The translations under genes were made by a program, and so were the position numbers. DNA of 64,000 nt, from assembly GCA_021234155.1 (NCBI GenBank), contig JAJEKV010000050.1, positions 10,300,495 through 10,364,494 of the forward strand, written 5' to 3'. The stretch is from Isoetes taiwanensis (Eukaryota; Streptophyta; Lycopodiopsida; Isoetales; Isoetaceae). Below are positions 22,670-34,951 of the stretch, piece after piece. Within the stretch, counting starts at the first letter, position 1. Each line of letters starts with the position of its first letter. The notes under the pieces were generated by a model. That model saw only the letters and a program-made list of their open reading frames with translations. It did not search any database and was not told the origin of the DNA.

Positions 22670-25361
22670 CTTTATTCCAAGATCCTGACCGCATAGCGAT
22701 CCTCGCTTGTAAATATGCATGTACAAGTTTTTGTATATCAGTATATTAAAGTTTGCAAAATACTATAAGGTTTGAGAGAATGTACTTACTGGTCTCACGC
22801 CTCTCGTAACCCCCGGTGTGAATATGCACCCAAAACCAAAGGGGGTTTAAGGGGAATTTTATTTTTAAGCCGTGGAATGCAATGGTTTGTATTAATTAAT
22901 GTTAATGATAGTTATGTGTTGTTAGTTATATTAAAAATTTTGGCCCTTCTGGCCCTAACAAAAAAAAACAAAACCAAATAAACAAACAAGCAATTTATAA
23001 CAATACAATATATACACAAATTCAAACTCCCTTGAGTGAATATCTAGCATCTAAAACCAAAAGAAAGTCATATAATCATTGTTTATTGTTATATATTGTT
23101 ATATGTTTGTGAGATCTGTGAAGAACAAAAAGCTTAGGGCCTATAGAATATAAAAAATCATAAAACAATGCAAAATGAAAACGTGTACACAAACTAGCAT
23201 AAGGGGTTTTGATTTCATTTGTACACAAACTAGCATAAGTGGTTTTGATGGGATCAAATGGGAATTTCTAGCATAAAAAACAGGACACTCTCTAATATAC
23301 TCCAATACAAATAAGAACATGTACCTCTCACAAATAAATTCCAAGAAATGACTTTATTGCCCCCGTTGCTCCATACATCAAGTACATCCCTTAAAACGAA
23401 TCTCAACTTCGATAACCGCGGAATACCCCGTAAAAACCACCATTTGCGTGACGATTTATAGAGCAATTCACATCCAACAGCTTGTTGAAAGATGTGCTCA
23501 TCAACATCATGTTGTCCAACGACATGAGATCTCTAGTACCTTATATGCCAATGCAAAAGAAGATGAAAGAAATGAACTCGACCGCATCTTATGGGACATC
23601 TTTACAAGTCCTAGTGCTTTTGCCAAATCAGCAAGCAACCACCGGGAATTGCATCAAAATACGCATATATTTCAAGAACAAGATAAGCCGGTAAGCATGC
23701 AACGCCTGGGCGCTTATTTGTGTGCTATCCGGATTTGCCTTATCCAATGCATCCAAATCTCAAAAGAAAGCTTCGCGAATCGCCGCAGAAATCAGAGCTA
23801 ATCGATATGGAGTGCCAAAAGAGTACACATTTGGCTCTCGAATTGAAGGACTGTAAGTTTTACATGAGCCCGTGTTCCATAAGAACTCACATCCATTCCC
23901 CGCTTCATTAAAAGTGCATGGGTCAGCAAGCAACACCGGAATTGCATCAAAATACGCATATATATTTCAAGGACAAGATAAGCGACAAGTATGGAATGCC
24001 CAAACAGTTATTTGTGTGCCGAGATTTGCTTATCGCATTATAAGATGCTAATGGGACACCACCCTTTCCAAAGAACTTAATCTACCAGAGTGCAAACGCA
24101 ATGGAAAAGCCATAAACAAAAGACTTCCATTTGAAACCATGATGGTAATATTATGTGTGAACTTGTCTCATTCAACTTAGCAACTTTAGCAAATGCTCCA
24201 ACAACCAATGCATCCAAAATCTCATAATCTGATAAAGGAAAAAAGGATACCTTCTCCAGAAATTACACATCCCTGCATAATTAGCCTTGGCAAAAATCCA
24301 CGGAGCCCCAAAATTCCTCTCTGGACATGTATAATAACCTTCAAATTAACCTCATCTTTCCAAAAATCCACCCAATAACCTCTCCATTCAAGACTTTATG
24401 CACAAGCCTAAATAAACATCCCTAAAACACACAATAACGCTTCTATAGCCGCTCAAGCAAAGAATAAAGCCGCTAATCACTTTCTCATGAATCCACAAGC
24501 TATAAGATCCGGCTTGCAAATGCTTGGGTGCCTTTTGAAGTACCAAGGTAATTTTTGAGGTGATCGAGGTCTACGAGGTTTAGGACAACCTACCCACCAT
24601 CCTTTCCGATTCTATAAAGCACTTTTTTTTCCGAGAACGGGCTCTCTCCACCTTTGTAGCGCACCTTTTCATTACGCTTTGTTGCCTCGTGGGTGCAACA
24701 ATTTTCACTTAACTACAAAATGAGCATATTGTTCTTAATGGTTCTCAGAACTTCACAATTGTGTAACGTGCATGAGTCAATGCCTGAAGAACCCTTTGTC
24801 AAGAGACTATGCATTTCTTATTAATGAAACTAGAGGATCTTGTTTGTTAATAAAAACTGACCAACACTTGCTATGTCATTAGCTTCCAAGATATCCCATC
24901 CCAACAACAAGCTCAGCTTTATTTGATCTTCTTCCTCATCAAATGTCAAGCATACATCAATATCACTATTTCAGACTCCAAATGCATTTGCATTACGACC
25001 CAAATAAGAAAAGCTTTATACCGGCCATTCGTGTTCAACCAAGCTATCCAAAGGAGATACGTGAGAAGACTTAAAAAACCCTGTTTGTCCTAAACAAAAC
25101 CCTAAGTTGAAGGGTCTCGAGCCTTGCATGTCGAAAGCAAGGAAAAAATACTTTTCTTAGCATAGAAAATTAAATTATAAAAAATATATATCAAAATTTA
25201 TGGATTCAACCATTGAAAGTGTCACTAAAATTAAAGGAGCCGTATGTGCACTCTAGATATACCGATTAGTACGCCCCATGGAATACTATCATCAAATCAT
25301 ATAAAAACCTTAGGAAAACAAGTATAAAAATACAAAACAACCCCCGTTATAATGCTAGATA
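22670..25361. mobile_element. 2.7 kb insertion present only in CACTA copy 2
   Basis: Copy 1 runs from actaggggcataac (10190-10205) to attgtggaagatgag (10250-10266). In copy 2 the same flanks are separated by 2.7 kb of unrelated DNA, and about 50 bp of the original are missing. The insert has an internal imperfect direct repeat: 23621-23690 resembles 23923-23990, sharing cagcaagcaacaccggaattgcatc-like sequence. I find no terminal repeats, clear target duplication or recognisable protein. It may be a decayed retroelement or captured gene DNA. Confidence 0.6.
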
Positions 25362-25540
25362 TTGGAAGATGAGTTAGTTAGATTAATGGCAAAAGCACAT
25401 TTTGAAGAGTTGATGCAAGATAATTATATTGTTTTGATTAATGGCTTTACCTAAATTGCTACACTTTATACTAGATTTGATATATATGTGTTGTAATTTA
25501 ATTACCTAAATTTCTTAATAATATATAGAAATAAATTTCA

Positions 25541-28500
25541 ATGGACCGTTGCGTGGTGAGCCCCAAACGCTTGAAGAATTAAAGCAAATAAGCTATAAAA
25601 AAGATGGAGTTTCTACTGTGGATTGCCCATGTACAAAAAACGCAAACAGAAATTGAAGTCACTTGATGACATTCATCAACATCTGAAATGTAATGGTTGG
25701 AGCTCTACATTTAAAAGAGGTGAGAGACCCTTTTTAAAATTCCTTTATTTATCTTTTAAGCGTGACGCTTGATTTAAAAATTTCAATTTTGTAGGACACT
25801 AGATGTGAAGGTACTGCGGTCTCAAATAGCTTCAAGATACCTTCATGATAATTGATAATGATTATAAAAGTCACGCACCTTTGAAGTTGCTAGGATGATT
25901 CTCCATGTAGCAAATGTAAGGGGAAGTCCACTATGGCGGAGATCAAATAATCGATGGAGATCAGATAATGGATGGAGATCCATTATGTGACAAAGACTAG
26001 CGATCCATTAAAGCCATTATATGATGGAAGCTCATTGAACATGTTATCCGCTATACTTTGATTCTTGATTTGCAGACTATGCATGGATGGTCAAATGCTA
26101 GTCTTGATGACCTTCTAAAAAGTTTTGGGAGGACAATTGTTACCTAAGGGAAACGTATCGCCACGTTCATCTTATTATGCACAAAAAGTTGATGAAGGAA
26201 CTTGGTTTGGAATATGAATCTATCCATGCTTGCCCAAATGATTGTGTTCTTTACAGAGGGGAGTATGCTAATCTTGAGTCTTGCCCCTAATGAAAAATGC
26301 CAAGAAAGCCGATGGAGCAAAAAGGCAAACCTAGTGTGCACGTGAAGTTGTGGGCATTTCCCCTATAATACCTCGAATCGGGTTAAAACCGTGATGAATG
26401 TCCATCAATGGCAAGACACATGACATGGCATGCCAACAATGTAAGTACAAATGGCATTTGTAGGTGTGTCTTCGATTCACCAAAGATGGCAAAGACATCA
26501 AAGAATATGTGGTCCGACTTTGAAGACCCTAGCAAATCGAGGTTTGGTTTTGGCATTTGATGGTGTAAGCCCGCTTAGCTTAAAATGAGATCTAACCGAG
26601 TACTTGGCCTCATTATGTTGGTCAATTACAATATTGAACCATGGTTAGCCACAAAGCCACATTTTATTATGTTGATATTATTGATTCCCGACCACAAAAA
26701 AATACCTTCTTCAAAAATTGACGGTACATGAGTCTTATTGTGGAAGAGTTTCATAAGCTTTGGGAAGGAGTACGCATTTGACTTCACAAGCCAACTTTGA
26801 GAGGGAATTTACCTTTGCGCTCAATGATCATGTGGACTATACATGATTTTCATGCATATGGTTTGTTGGCGGGTGTAACCCATGGATATCGAAAGCATGT
26901 CCCCATTGTGGACCTGATATTCATGTTCGCAAGTCTAGCAGTCTTTTAAAATTCATTTATGCAGGTATCGCCATATCTCCCTCACGATCATAATTTTCGA
27001 AAAATGAAAGCATTTGACTCCGAAATTTGAAGTTGGAAATAGCTCCAAATCTTGAAGCCCACCGAGATACAAAAACGGATAATGGAAAAGGAAGAATGGG
27101 ATAGAAAGAAGTTGTCTCCGAAAAAAGAATTGAAACAAAAAAGAAAAGTTAATGATGGAGATGATGATCCAACGAAGAGGACGGGGTGGAAAACGCTTTC
27201 TATATTTTACGAGAGCTTCCTTATTGGGAGGTATGTCGTCTTTGGTATATGTACTTAGGAACTTATGTTTACGCGGTAACTATATTATTTCCTATTACAT
27301 ATTCTGAGCATCTTCTTATTCAAAACACACCGGATGTGATGCACGTGGAGAAAAATGTTGCAAAATATAATTAAGACAATACTTGGAGATCTTTGACAAA
27401 GACAATGAAAAGGTACGAGAAGACATGAGGGAGATTTGGGTGAGAGTCGCTTTGGCCTCAAATCACAAAATGGTAAAGTGATTTTACCTCATGCTCCATA
27501 TGTCCTTACAAAGAAGAAAAAAGAGCTTTCTTTGATGTTATACAAAGTGTGAAAACTTCCCTACCTGATTGTCCCTCTAACTTCAAAAAATGTGTTGCAA
27601 ATGGAAAGCTCAAATCTAAGAAATCACATGATTATCATATTTTCTTTTCAAATAGTTCCTTCCTTTGGCTATCATTGGGTTGCTATAGAAGGAGTTAGAA
27701 TCGTCATTATCAGGACTCGGTTCTTTGTTTAAGCAAATTACCGCAAAAGAGATTCATTTAAGTGAGATGGGTAACTTGAAGGGGGAAGTCGTGGAATGTT
27801 ATGCTTTCTGCTTGAGAAGTTTATTTTTCCACCATCTTTTTCGATCATGACGCATCTCATCATACACATCTAGTAGAAGAGCTTATTTGTGGGGCCTCAG
27901 GACTCTTACGATGGATGTATCCCATTGAGAGATTCTGAACATCTCAAAAAATATGTTCGCAACATGGCATATCCGGAGGGATCCATTGGCCGGGGATAGA
28001 TAATAATGAAGCAAATGACTCTAATTAGCATGAAAGAGGATAGAAATATTGAATTTTAGTGAATATGATGGTGTTTTTGAGTGTAAATACATCTGGATGT
28101 CTTGAGGGTAAAGGTACTTTGATAAAGTTGATTTATCGTTGCAACAACAAGCACATGAATGCATTCTAGCAAATTCAACGTCATTGACACATGGAGATTG
28201 TAAGTATTTTTATAATTTAGATGGTGATGGGTGCTTTAATGTAGAAAGTTGACTTTTCAATTTGTTTATAAATTTAAAAACACGAACAATCACAACGCCG
28301 GTATCTTGTCCGCAAAGCGCCAAGGGAGCAAGTTGTGAACTTTCCAGTGGGCTCAAAATTGAAGTTCAAATGGTGGTTCGAATAAGGAGCAAGTAGATCC
28401 ATTGTTGTTTGATCTTGCTTTTGGAGTTGAAGAATATGCTACAAGTTATAAAAAGTATGTGGGCATATGGTTGGCATTTCTTCGTTAAGACTTAGATGCA

Positions 28501-29065
28501 AAGCAAGTGACAAGATTCGTGCATTCATAATATTTCAATCTACGAGTCGTAGTGCTAAAGACAATTAGCCCAATTGAGTTGAGATAGAATATTTTGGCAA
28601 AATTCAGCAGATTTTACGAGTTCCTATTAGTGCTTGTAAATATGTTGTAATATACGAGTATACTAATATACTAATCATTTTTTCATGAATCTATATAGGT
28701 CTCCGCTTTGGTTCATCGCGAGATGTGGTGCTCTCTGTAATGCCATTGGTATAGGCCTGATATTATTGGACAACGAAAGCATCAACAAAAATTGGCACAA
28801 GTATGGCTTTCAACTAGTGGACACTACAAAAGTCGCATATAAAGCTAATTCAAGTTCTCAACCCTTTGTCTTTCCGGAACATGTCCAACAGTAAAACTAC
28901 AATTACGGTTTGCTTATTTTGCAATAATTTTTCGAAATTATATGTTTATGCATCTAAATATATGCGTTTTTCTATTTTGATGATCCCCATAACGTAGGTT
29001 GGTCTATTGGTGCTCAAACCCATCTCGTAGATGGGCTAGTACTTTACGATGAAAGTGTAAATTAA
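25541..29065 (+). pseudogene. TNPD-like CACTA transposase gene (copy 2, heavily disrupted)
   Basis: Collinear with 10435-13925. The same landmarks are readable in pieces: CPNDCVLYRGEYANLESCP (about 26230-26285), WTIHDFHAYG (26837-26866), DVMHVEKNVA (27337-27366) and the DUF4216 block with YGFQLVDTT (28800-28830). There are far more single-base indels than in copy 1, many at CAG/CTG sites, so no long frame survives. Whether this is decay or consensus error is discussed in the findings. Confidence 0.8.
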
Positions 29066-31369
29066 TTTATGATCATTGATGATGACATATCCTATATTTA
29101 GTTTTTGTTCTGAGGACATCACAAGTGCGGTCAATTCAACTTTAAGGTTCTAGCATTGTAATATCCTATCCTATCTTATAAAATAAAGGAGAAAGTTAAG
29201 TTATCGCCACGAATGAGTGCTTCCTGTTTTTTCGCTATATAGCACTATTATACCCAAATGGATGGAGTGTTTATAGTCACACTTAAATCACAAGCATATT
29301 AAGTGTAATGATTAGATAACATTTGTATATATGATATTTGTGTTCTACAAATGGCAAAAGTTCCATCACCTAAATGGAAAATAGAAGTCACTTAGACAAG
29401 AGTCTTTGTTCGTATGTGCAAATGGCACAAACACGCACTTATGTGTCACTTATTACTTTGCATTTACGTCGAAATGGCAAAAAGAAGCCGCATATAAATG
29501 GCAATTCAAGTCCACCAAACAGGTGACATTTGTTGGCATGCAAATGGCACAAAACATGCGGCACTTATGGGTTACATGACACTTATTAATTTGCCATTTA
29601 CGCATGTTAAAATGGCAAAACATAGACCTACACTTAAATGGCACATGCATGACACTAATTTATGTGCCATTTATAAGGTCAACAATGGCAACGTAATTGT
29701 CATTTAAATGGCACATACTTGTCACGTATTTTGGTGTGCTAATTATAATGATACAAATGGCAAAATCAAGAAATTCGCCATTTCTTCGCGTGCCATTTAT
29801 GCCTATTTTGCAGTAGTAATAACACGCCATTATCCGGGTTACCTGCGATCACTACTTTCCTTCTTTGTTCTTTGTCTTGTCTTGTTTGCTCCCATTCTTC
29901 CCCGCTTTGAAGACTTCTTTGTATACTATTCTTCCCCCGTTAGGTTTTCTTAGTTTGCCCAACCAAGTCGATTTAGTGTATCCGCTTGAGGCCTCTTTGT
30001 TTTTCAAAACAACATGATTCTCGCCAAATTTATCAAATTTAATTTCGTAAATCTGTTCTCAAGACAAAGTTTTTCAAGTGCAAAAAGCATAGTTTGCATT
30101 CGAGCTTTGAGTGGTGACAAAGACACCCCCTCTGCCAAATTTTCTAAAATCAAAAAGATTGATCATTTTTTATCTCTATCTGTTGCAAAGTTGTCAACAA
30201 TATCATGATTTTTTTTCTTATCCTCTGTTTTATCTCAGAAATCGTGCTTCTGCACACCCAAAAATATTTCCACGATGCCACAGAGATCTTTAACTCATCT
30301 GCCTCTTCAAGTCTCAGGTTTTTCACGAAAATTTCTTTTCCAGATTATTTGGCAGAGGGCCAGCACTTGGCTAGCCCCTTTGAGCCCATCAGTTCACATT
30401 ACCTGCAAGCAAATAAATCAATTGAGAAGCAAGGCATGGCTAGAGCCTATCGATTTACAGCTTTATACCTCTTCATAGTTCCTGCACATATCGGAGTTCA
30501 AGTGTTTTTTCGGGATCATCAATCATCATCAATGACAGACGATTTGGGACAGATTCAAGGAAATATGACAAAGGATTTTTTCAAATCATTTCGTCATCTT
30601 CTCATACCTAATTTGTCCCCTGTCACTCCATAATCAAGAGAGCGAAAAAAGATGATTTTTTCAATAAAGCATTATCAGTCTTGGGGAGCTACCTCATTTC
30701 TATCAGATAATAAAATGTTCACCGTGATCAAACAGATATTCCATGTTCCAAATTTATCAAGTCCTTCAAAGACAAATAAAAAACTTCAAGCATGATATCA
30801 TCTTTGCTGTTTTCAAAGACCATATGTGAAGAGCAAGGATTTCTTCCAATATTTCTGCTTCTTCAACTAGTACCCGCTTCTTGAATTTTTTTTCACAAGG
30901 GCCGCTGAAAGCGTGGTTAGCCCCATCCATCCACTCACGCTAAGCGTGTTCATCTTCAAGCAAGCACTGTGTCACGTTTTGGTCCAGATCCTCTGTGGAA
31001 GGAAGCACAGTTCAAAGCATAGCAACAGTGGTTTGTGCCCCGGCCCAAATACCATCGCAGAATCTGGGAACAACATCAAATCATTTTTCCCATTGCCATC
31101 TCTTCATTCCAAAGCGCGATCTTTTCAGATCCGGTCCATCCCGCAAAACATGCAAATATAGTAACTATTCTCTCTATTTCTCGTTCAAATCCTTCCGGAT
31201 TAAATTTCCGCACTATATCCGGCTTATGGGTATTTAGCAACTTTCTAAACTCAGCCGCCGCTATCACGTGAGATGCATCTTTGAAACAACGCTACACACA
31301 TTTTAGGGTTTCGGTTCGATGGCCATGATGCGCCGCCCAAGATTTCAAGCATTGGCAAGCCCACACTAG

Positions 31370-31700
31370 CTGCTATTAGGGCCACGCCCACGCCACGCTT
31401 CGCAATTTCACGCGCTAGGCCACGCTCACTTCACGCCATCGGTTAGGGCCACTCGCCACGCCCACGCCCCGAAATCGACTCTGCCTACTTCATCGCCCCA
31501 CGCCCACGCCACGCTCTCCCTCCGGTCACGCCATAACCCACGCCATGCCATGCTCCTTATCCACGCCATGCCATGCTCACGCCATGCTCCTTATGCTCAC
31601 GCCACGCTCCTCACGTTCATCCTCATGCCCCTGTTCACGCTCATGCCATGTCACGCTCTTATACTCACGCTCATGCCATGGTTGTCCACACCTCCCAACT
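31370..31700. repeat. cacgcc/catgcc low-complexity tract
   Basis: Irregular repeats of gccacgccc, cacgccatgc and ctcatgcc cover about 330 bp. The local base composition is clearly richer in C than its surroundings. No coding meaning is apparent. Confidence 0.8.
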
Positions 31701-32196
31701 CATGCCATGGCACTCTCTATATGACGAGTCATGATTACATTTGTGAAGCCTTTTTTATTGTTGGTCTTTTCATCTTGGAATCCACACCGTCACCTCTCTA
31801 AAGACACGACCATACTCCTTATGTTTGCTCACGTTAAAAGCCCATTGCATGCCTCATTTGGCTTATCATGGGGACATGATTTGATACTTAAATTTTGAAG
31901 ACCCCCTTAAATATTTTTAAATGGAATTTTGGGTCTTGTTCATTAAAATTGACTTCCCATGATATAAGGGAATAGTCTCTATGTTTTTTTGCCCCAACGT
32001 TCCTATGATTCATGTTCTCAGATCGACATTCCTTCGGATCCTCTTCGGTCATCAATGCCTTCATGAAGATCTTTCATGGCAAAACCAACCATCACCATTA
32101 CCATCCTTTTAAGCCCCTAAAATTTTTTTTGGCACCATATTGTAATTGCCCGGGACTTGTCTTATAAAAGTCCAGACATGTTTTTGTGCTAAAAAC

Positions 32197-32213
32197 TTTT
32201 TAGGGGAGGCAAG
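32197..32213 (+). promoter_or_regulatory. polypurine tract of the LTR element
   Basis: The sequence ttttaggggaggcaag directly precedes the TGTTAACC start of the 3' LTR, where plus-strand DNA priming occurs in LTR retroelements. Confidence 0.6.
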
Positions 32214-32553
32214 TGTTAACCACCTAGTGGTTAATAACATTGTGCACATGTTAGGTGTCTGGTGGTGTGCGGTGACACTTTGGCATGCTTAGGTTAACTT
32301 AAGTGTATGGCTTAGATTAGTTAGATGTACTGGCTCATTTGCGGTCTACACTATATTAGACCGAGCCTCTTCGGATGTACTTTCGTTTGATCTAATATTT
32401 GGAGAGCCTTATTTGGCCAATGTTCCCTTCTACTTTGTACATATTTATTTGTCTTGTTCTTGTTTTGTGATCATGAGCATGGCAAATTTTAGAGCATCCT
32501 ACTAGTATAGACTAATAGCTGCAAGGTGTATGCCAAGAACTCACAACTAACCA
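32214..32553 (+). repeat. 3' LTR, uninterrupted
   Basis: About 340 bp, beginning TGTTAACC and ending CCA. It preserves the sequence of both CACTA insertion sites before insertion: tgacactttggcatgc for copy 1 and cacaactaacca for copy 2. That proves the order of events. It differs from the left LTR by several substitutions and small indels, so the retroelement is not recent. Confidence 0.83.
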
Positions 32554-32589
32554 ACTAATCTATATAGGTGAGCACTGTGATTAATTTGA

Positions 32590-33400
32590 GTAGAATAAAA
32601 GGTCAATCCGTGCACCTATTTTTATCCATATTCTTTCCAAGGCCTTTGTTATATTAGGTCTCTAGCACCAGATTCCGTGTTAGGCCAACTCACTATATCT
32701 ATCCCCCAGCGTTACTTGAAATTCGTACATCTTTACCACCCTAAATCCATACAATGAAGCAATGCATGTCTTGAAAGTCTTTCACTAGTCTATCAAGTAG
32801 ATTACCGGATTTACAAACTTTATAGAATCTAGCGTAATTAAACTGCGTTTCCCCAATAGGATAGCATATGGAGTTTGTGCCTTTATGCCCAACTCCTCTC
32901 TAATGAACATTTGTTCAATATTTGCTCCATCTGTTGCCAACGTGTGCTTGTTTCACCGGGCCCCCAAATTGGTGCTCTATAGAGCACTACTATCTGCACT
33001 AAAGTCTTAAATAATTTTTTTTTGAGCCCCCACTTATGGAGAGATGCATTTTGGCATTTCAAAAGCATACTAAAGAGAGATGCCTTGCCTCCTATCCCAA
33101 GATCTTTCAATGCATTATGTTCGTGAATAATTTGCTAGAAAATAATTCCCAAAGTTAAAATACTCCACTGTTTCAAGCTCCTCTTCTTGATAAAGAAAAG
33201 TTGGCCTATCATCTGTTCCTACAATCATCATTTTCTATTTCGTCAAATTGACCTGCATATGTCTTGCTTTGCAAAAAAAGGCAAGTTGATCAAGATGTGC
33301 TTGTAAGCCTTCCTTTCTATCTGCAATTAGCACTACATCATCTCGATATAGCAGAAGCTGGATCACATAATCTCCCAACCGGGTATTTATATAAGCCAAT
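32590..33400 (-). pseudogene. LINE reverse transcriptase fragment
   Basis: On the minus strand, from about 33352 downwards, the sequence reads LLLYRDDVVLIADRKEGLQA, then HLDQLAFFCKARHMQVNLTK and a stop. This is the region around the YxDD active site of non-LTR reverse transcriptases, with YRDD in place of the usual YADD. The next frame (33110-32883) has the C-terminal pattern KWGLKKKLFKTLVQIVVLYRAPIWG. Stops and frame changes show a dead fragment. The family is the same as or close to that at 55800-57300. Confidence 0.78.
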
Positions 33401-33599
33401 TAAAAGGAAACAACAAGAATGTCAGAAAGAACTTCATGGGCCCGTATTATTGAGCCATCGTTCTAAGGCACACACTTCAAAGATTTCAACTGCAGAAAAC
33501 AGTCAAGTCAAGAAGAGGCAACTTAAGTGTTATCCTCCTTTTAAAGTTGCTAAAACTATTGAAGCCACATCACTATTGAATTGCTAGTGCCGAAAAAGT

Positions 33600-34423
33600 A
33601 TAATTTTTGAACTATGCAAAAAAGAACCTGCACAAAAGATTGGTTCTATAAGTACAAATACTCTCATAACCAGGAAGAGATGAGTCCTCTCTGAAAATGA
33701 TCATGTTACCTGCCCACAACCTTTACGAATGCATGTAAAAGTTACGTCCACAAAATCCAAATTAATGTAGTTTGAGCTAAATAAGGTATGTCGAGGGAAT
33801 AAAATTGATGTGCTACAGGCGAAACAAGGAAATGGACACAGATGCACATGAAGATTGTACGATTGAGATAACCAAAAGATGGAATTCCTCTTGTTTATGT
33901 AAGCCGAATTCAAAGACAACAAAGAAAACTTCAAGGCCCTAAAATGGCCCAAAAAGTGTCTCACCATCATTTGGCACACATACATGTGAAGTAAGGAAAG
34001 GTTTAGTGAATCCATGTTCTTGTATAGGCTAAAATATAGTTTGAATGCTATGCACTTTGATATAATGCTGTCAGATTGGTGATAGGGCAAGAAAAATGCC
34101 TACATTTTGGAAGTGTTCTTCCTAGTTTCTCTGTTATACCTCCATGGCCACATAACAAATATGCAATAGAAAATAGATTTGCATTGTTTTAACGTTGCCA
34201 AAATTAGTGATTGAAGAAAGTAAACAATCAATTCAATCATTTTTCACCAACATCTAACCATGGGAGCTAATTCACCAAAGGGAAATTTCATACTTGCTTC
34301 TACATTTTTATATTCTACCATGCCTCCCAATGCAAGAGTGGTCAAATCAGGTAGCTACTAGAAAGATATAGTGACTTCAAGTATCTTGCATCTATTAGAA
34401 TCTCTTAAAAAATACCCATAGAT
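33600..34423. other. intergenic DNA upstream of Y3IP1
   Basis: No gene or repeat recognised. A 129-codon minus-strand frame (34090-33701) resembles nothing I know. Confidence 0.4.
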
Positions 34424-34572
34424 GACGCACTTTACTTCGATTATGAAATGTTTGAGATCCTCCTCCTTTCTTTTCTCTCCCATTTTAGTTGAAGCATAGG
34501 TGACACACCTTACTTTGATATACAATGTTTGAGATCTTTTTTCTTTCTTCTATCTCCTATTTTAGTTGAAGC
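34424..34572. repeat. 75-bp imperfect tandem duplication
   Basis: Unit 1 (34424-34500) and unit 2 (34501-34572) share the order gacgcac/gacacac, tttgagatc, a pyrimidine run, then cattttagttgaagca. It lies about 400 bp upstream of the Y3IP1 start codon. Confidence 0.8.
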
Positions 34573-34951
34573 AAAAATATGAATTGTTAATCCAATTTCA
34601 AGAAAATGTTCTCTTAATCCAATTTCATGAAAATGAACATGCTAAGCAAAAAAAAAAGTAGATGCGTTGATTTTCAACTCCAACACAAATTAAAAAATCA
34701 AATGATTCATGCATTCTTGTGTGCACTATGCAACCGTTTGATATTTGATGTAGGCTTCCCTGAACTATTCTTCAAAACCAAAATCAATTTTTTCACAAGC
34801 CTGCATTTCTGCTAGTTTTTTTTCCTAGAATAAGGCCGATGATATGCTTAAGATGATTTGCTTAAGAGAATTAGAAATCAGAACTAGATATTATGATTGC
34901 GTTTAACTTTTTTTCTCACAACCGTCTTATCCACATGTGGGGAAAACGATC

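Larger units (their letters stand above)
14962..29818 (+). mobile_element. CACTA (En/Spm) transposon, copy 2, 14.9 kb
   Basis: The left end is CACTACTACAAAAATAGG, as in copy 1, and the order of parts is the same. The right end (gcctattttgcagtagta) is slightly altered from the expected terminus. The left flank is TAA, and TAA occurs at 29820-29822 one base beyond the degraded end, so TAA is the probable target duplication. Without a 2.7 kb insertion at 22670-25361, its length equals that of copy 1. The first 3.5 kb differ from copy 1 by only a few substitutions and small indels, including a 33-bp difference near 16220. Confidence 0.92.
29825..32213 (+). other. interior of the non-autonomous LTR element
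   Basis: Lies between the reconstructed 5' LTR end (about 29824) and the 3' LTR. The first bases, cgccattatccgggttacc, sit where a primer-binding site belongs, but the match to a tRNA 3' end is poor. Open frames of up to 142 codons near 30205-30633 have no family resemblance. A C-rich, cacgcc/catgcc-rich low-complexity tract occupies 31370-31700. Confidence 0.6.
2453..32553 (+). mobile_element. non-autonomous LTR retrotransposon, host of two nested CACTA elements
   Basis: The LTR begins TGTTAACCACCTAGTGG at 2453 and the same sequence restarts at 32214. Removing the two CACTA insertions from the left copy rebuilds an LTR of about 337 bp that aligns along its length with 32214-32553. Candidate 5-bp target duplications are GCTAA (2448-2452) and ACTAA (32554-32558), a 4/5 match. 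A purine-rich tract (ggggaggcaag) lies just before the right LTR, as a polypurine tract should. The interior, about 29825-32213, has no gag, protease, integrase or reverse transcriptase that I can see. The element therefore looks like a LARD/TRIM-type non-autonomous retroelement. It was inserted first, and the CACTA elements came later. Confidence 0.82.

Noticed and set aside
22670-25361. Helitron in CACTA copy 2
   Set aside because: The right junction contains CTAG, but the insertion is not between A and T, there is no TC start, and no terminal hairpin was found.
30205-30633. 142-codon frame in the LTR element interior as a gag gene
   Set aside because: No zinc knuckle (CX2CX4HX4C) or other gag or pol motif. 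Overlapping frames of similar size exist in other phases.
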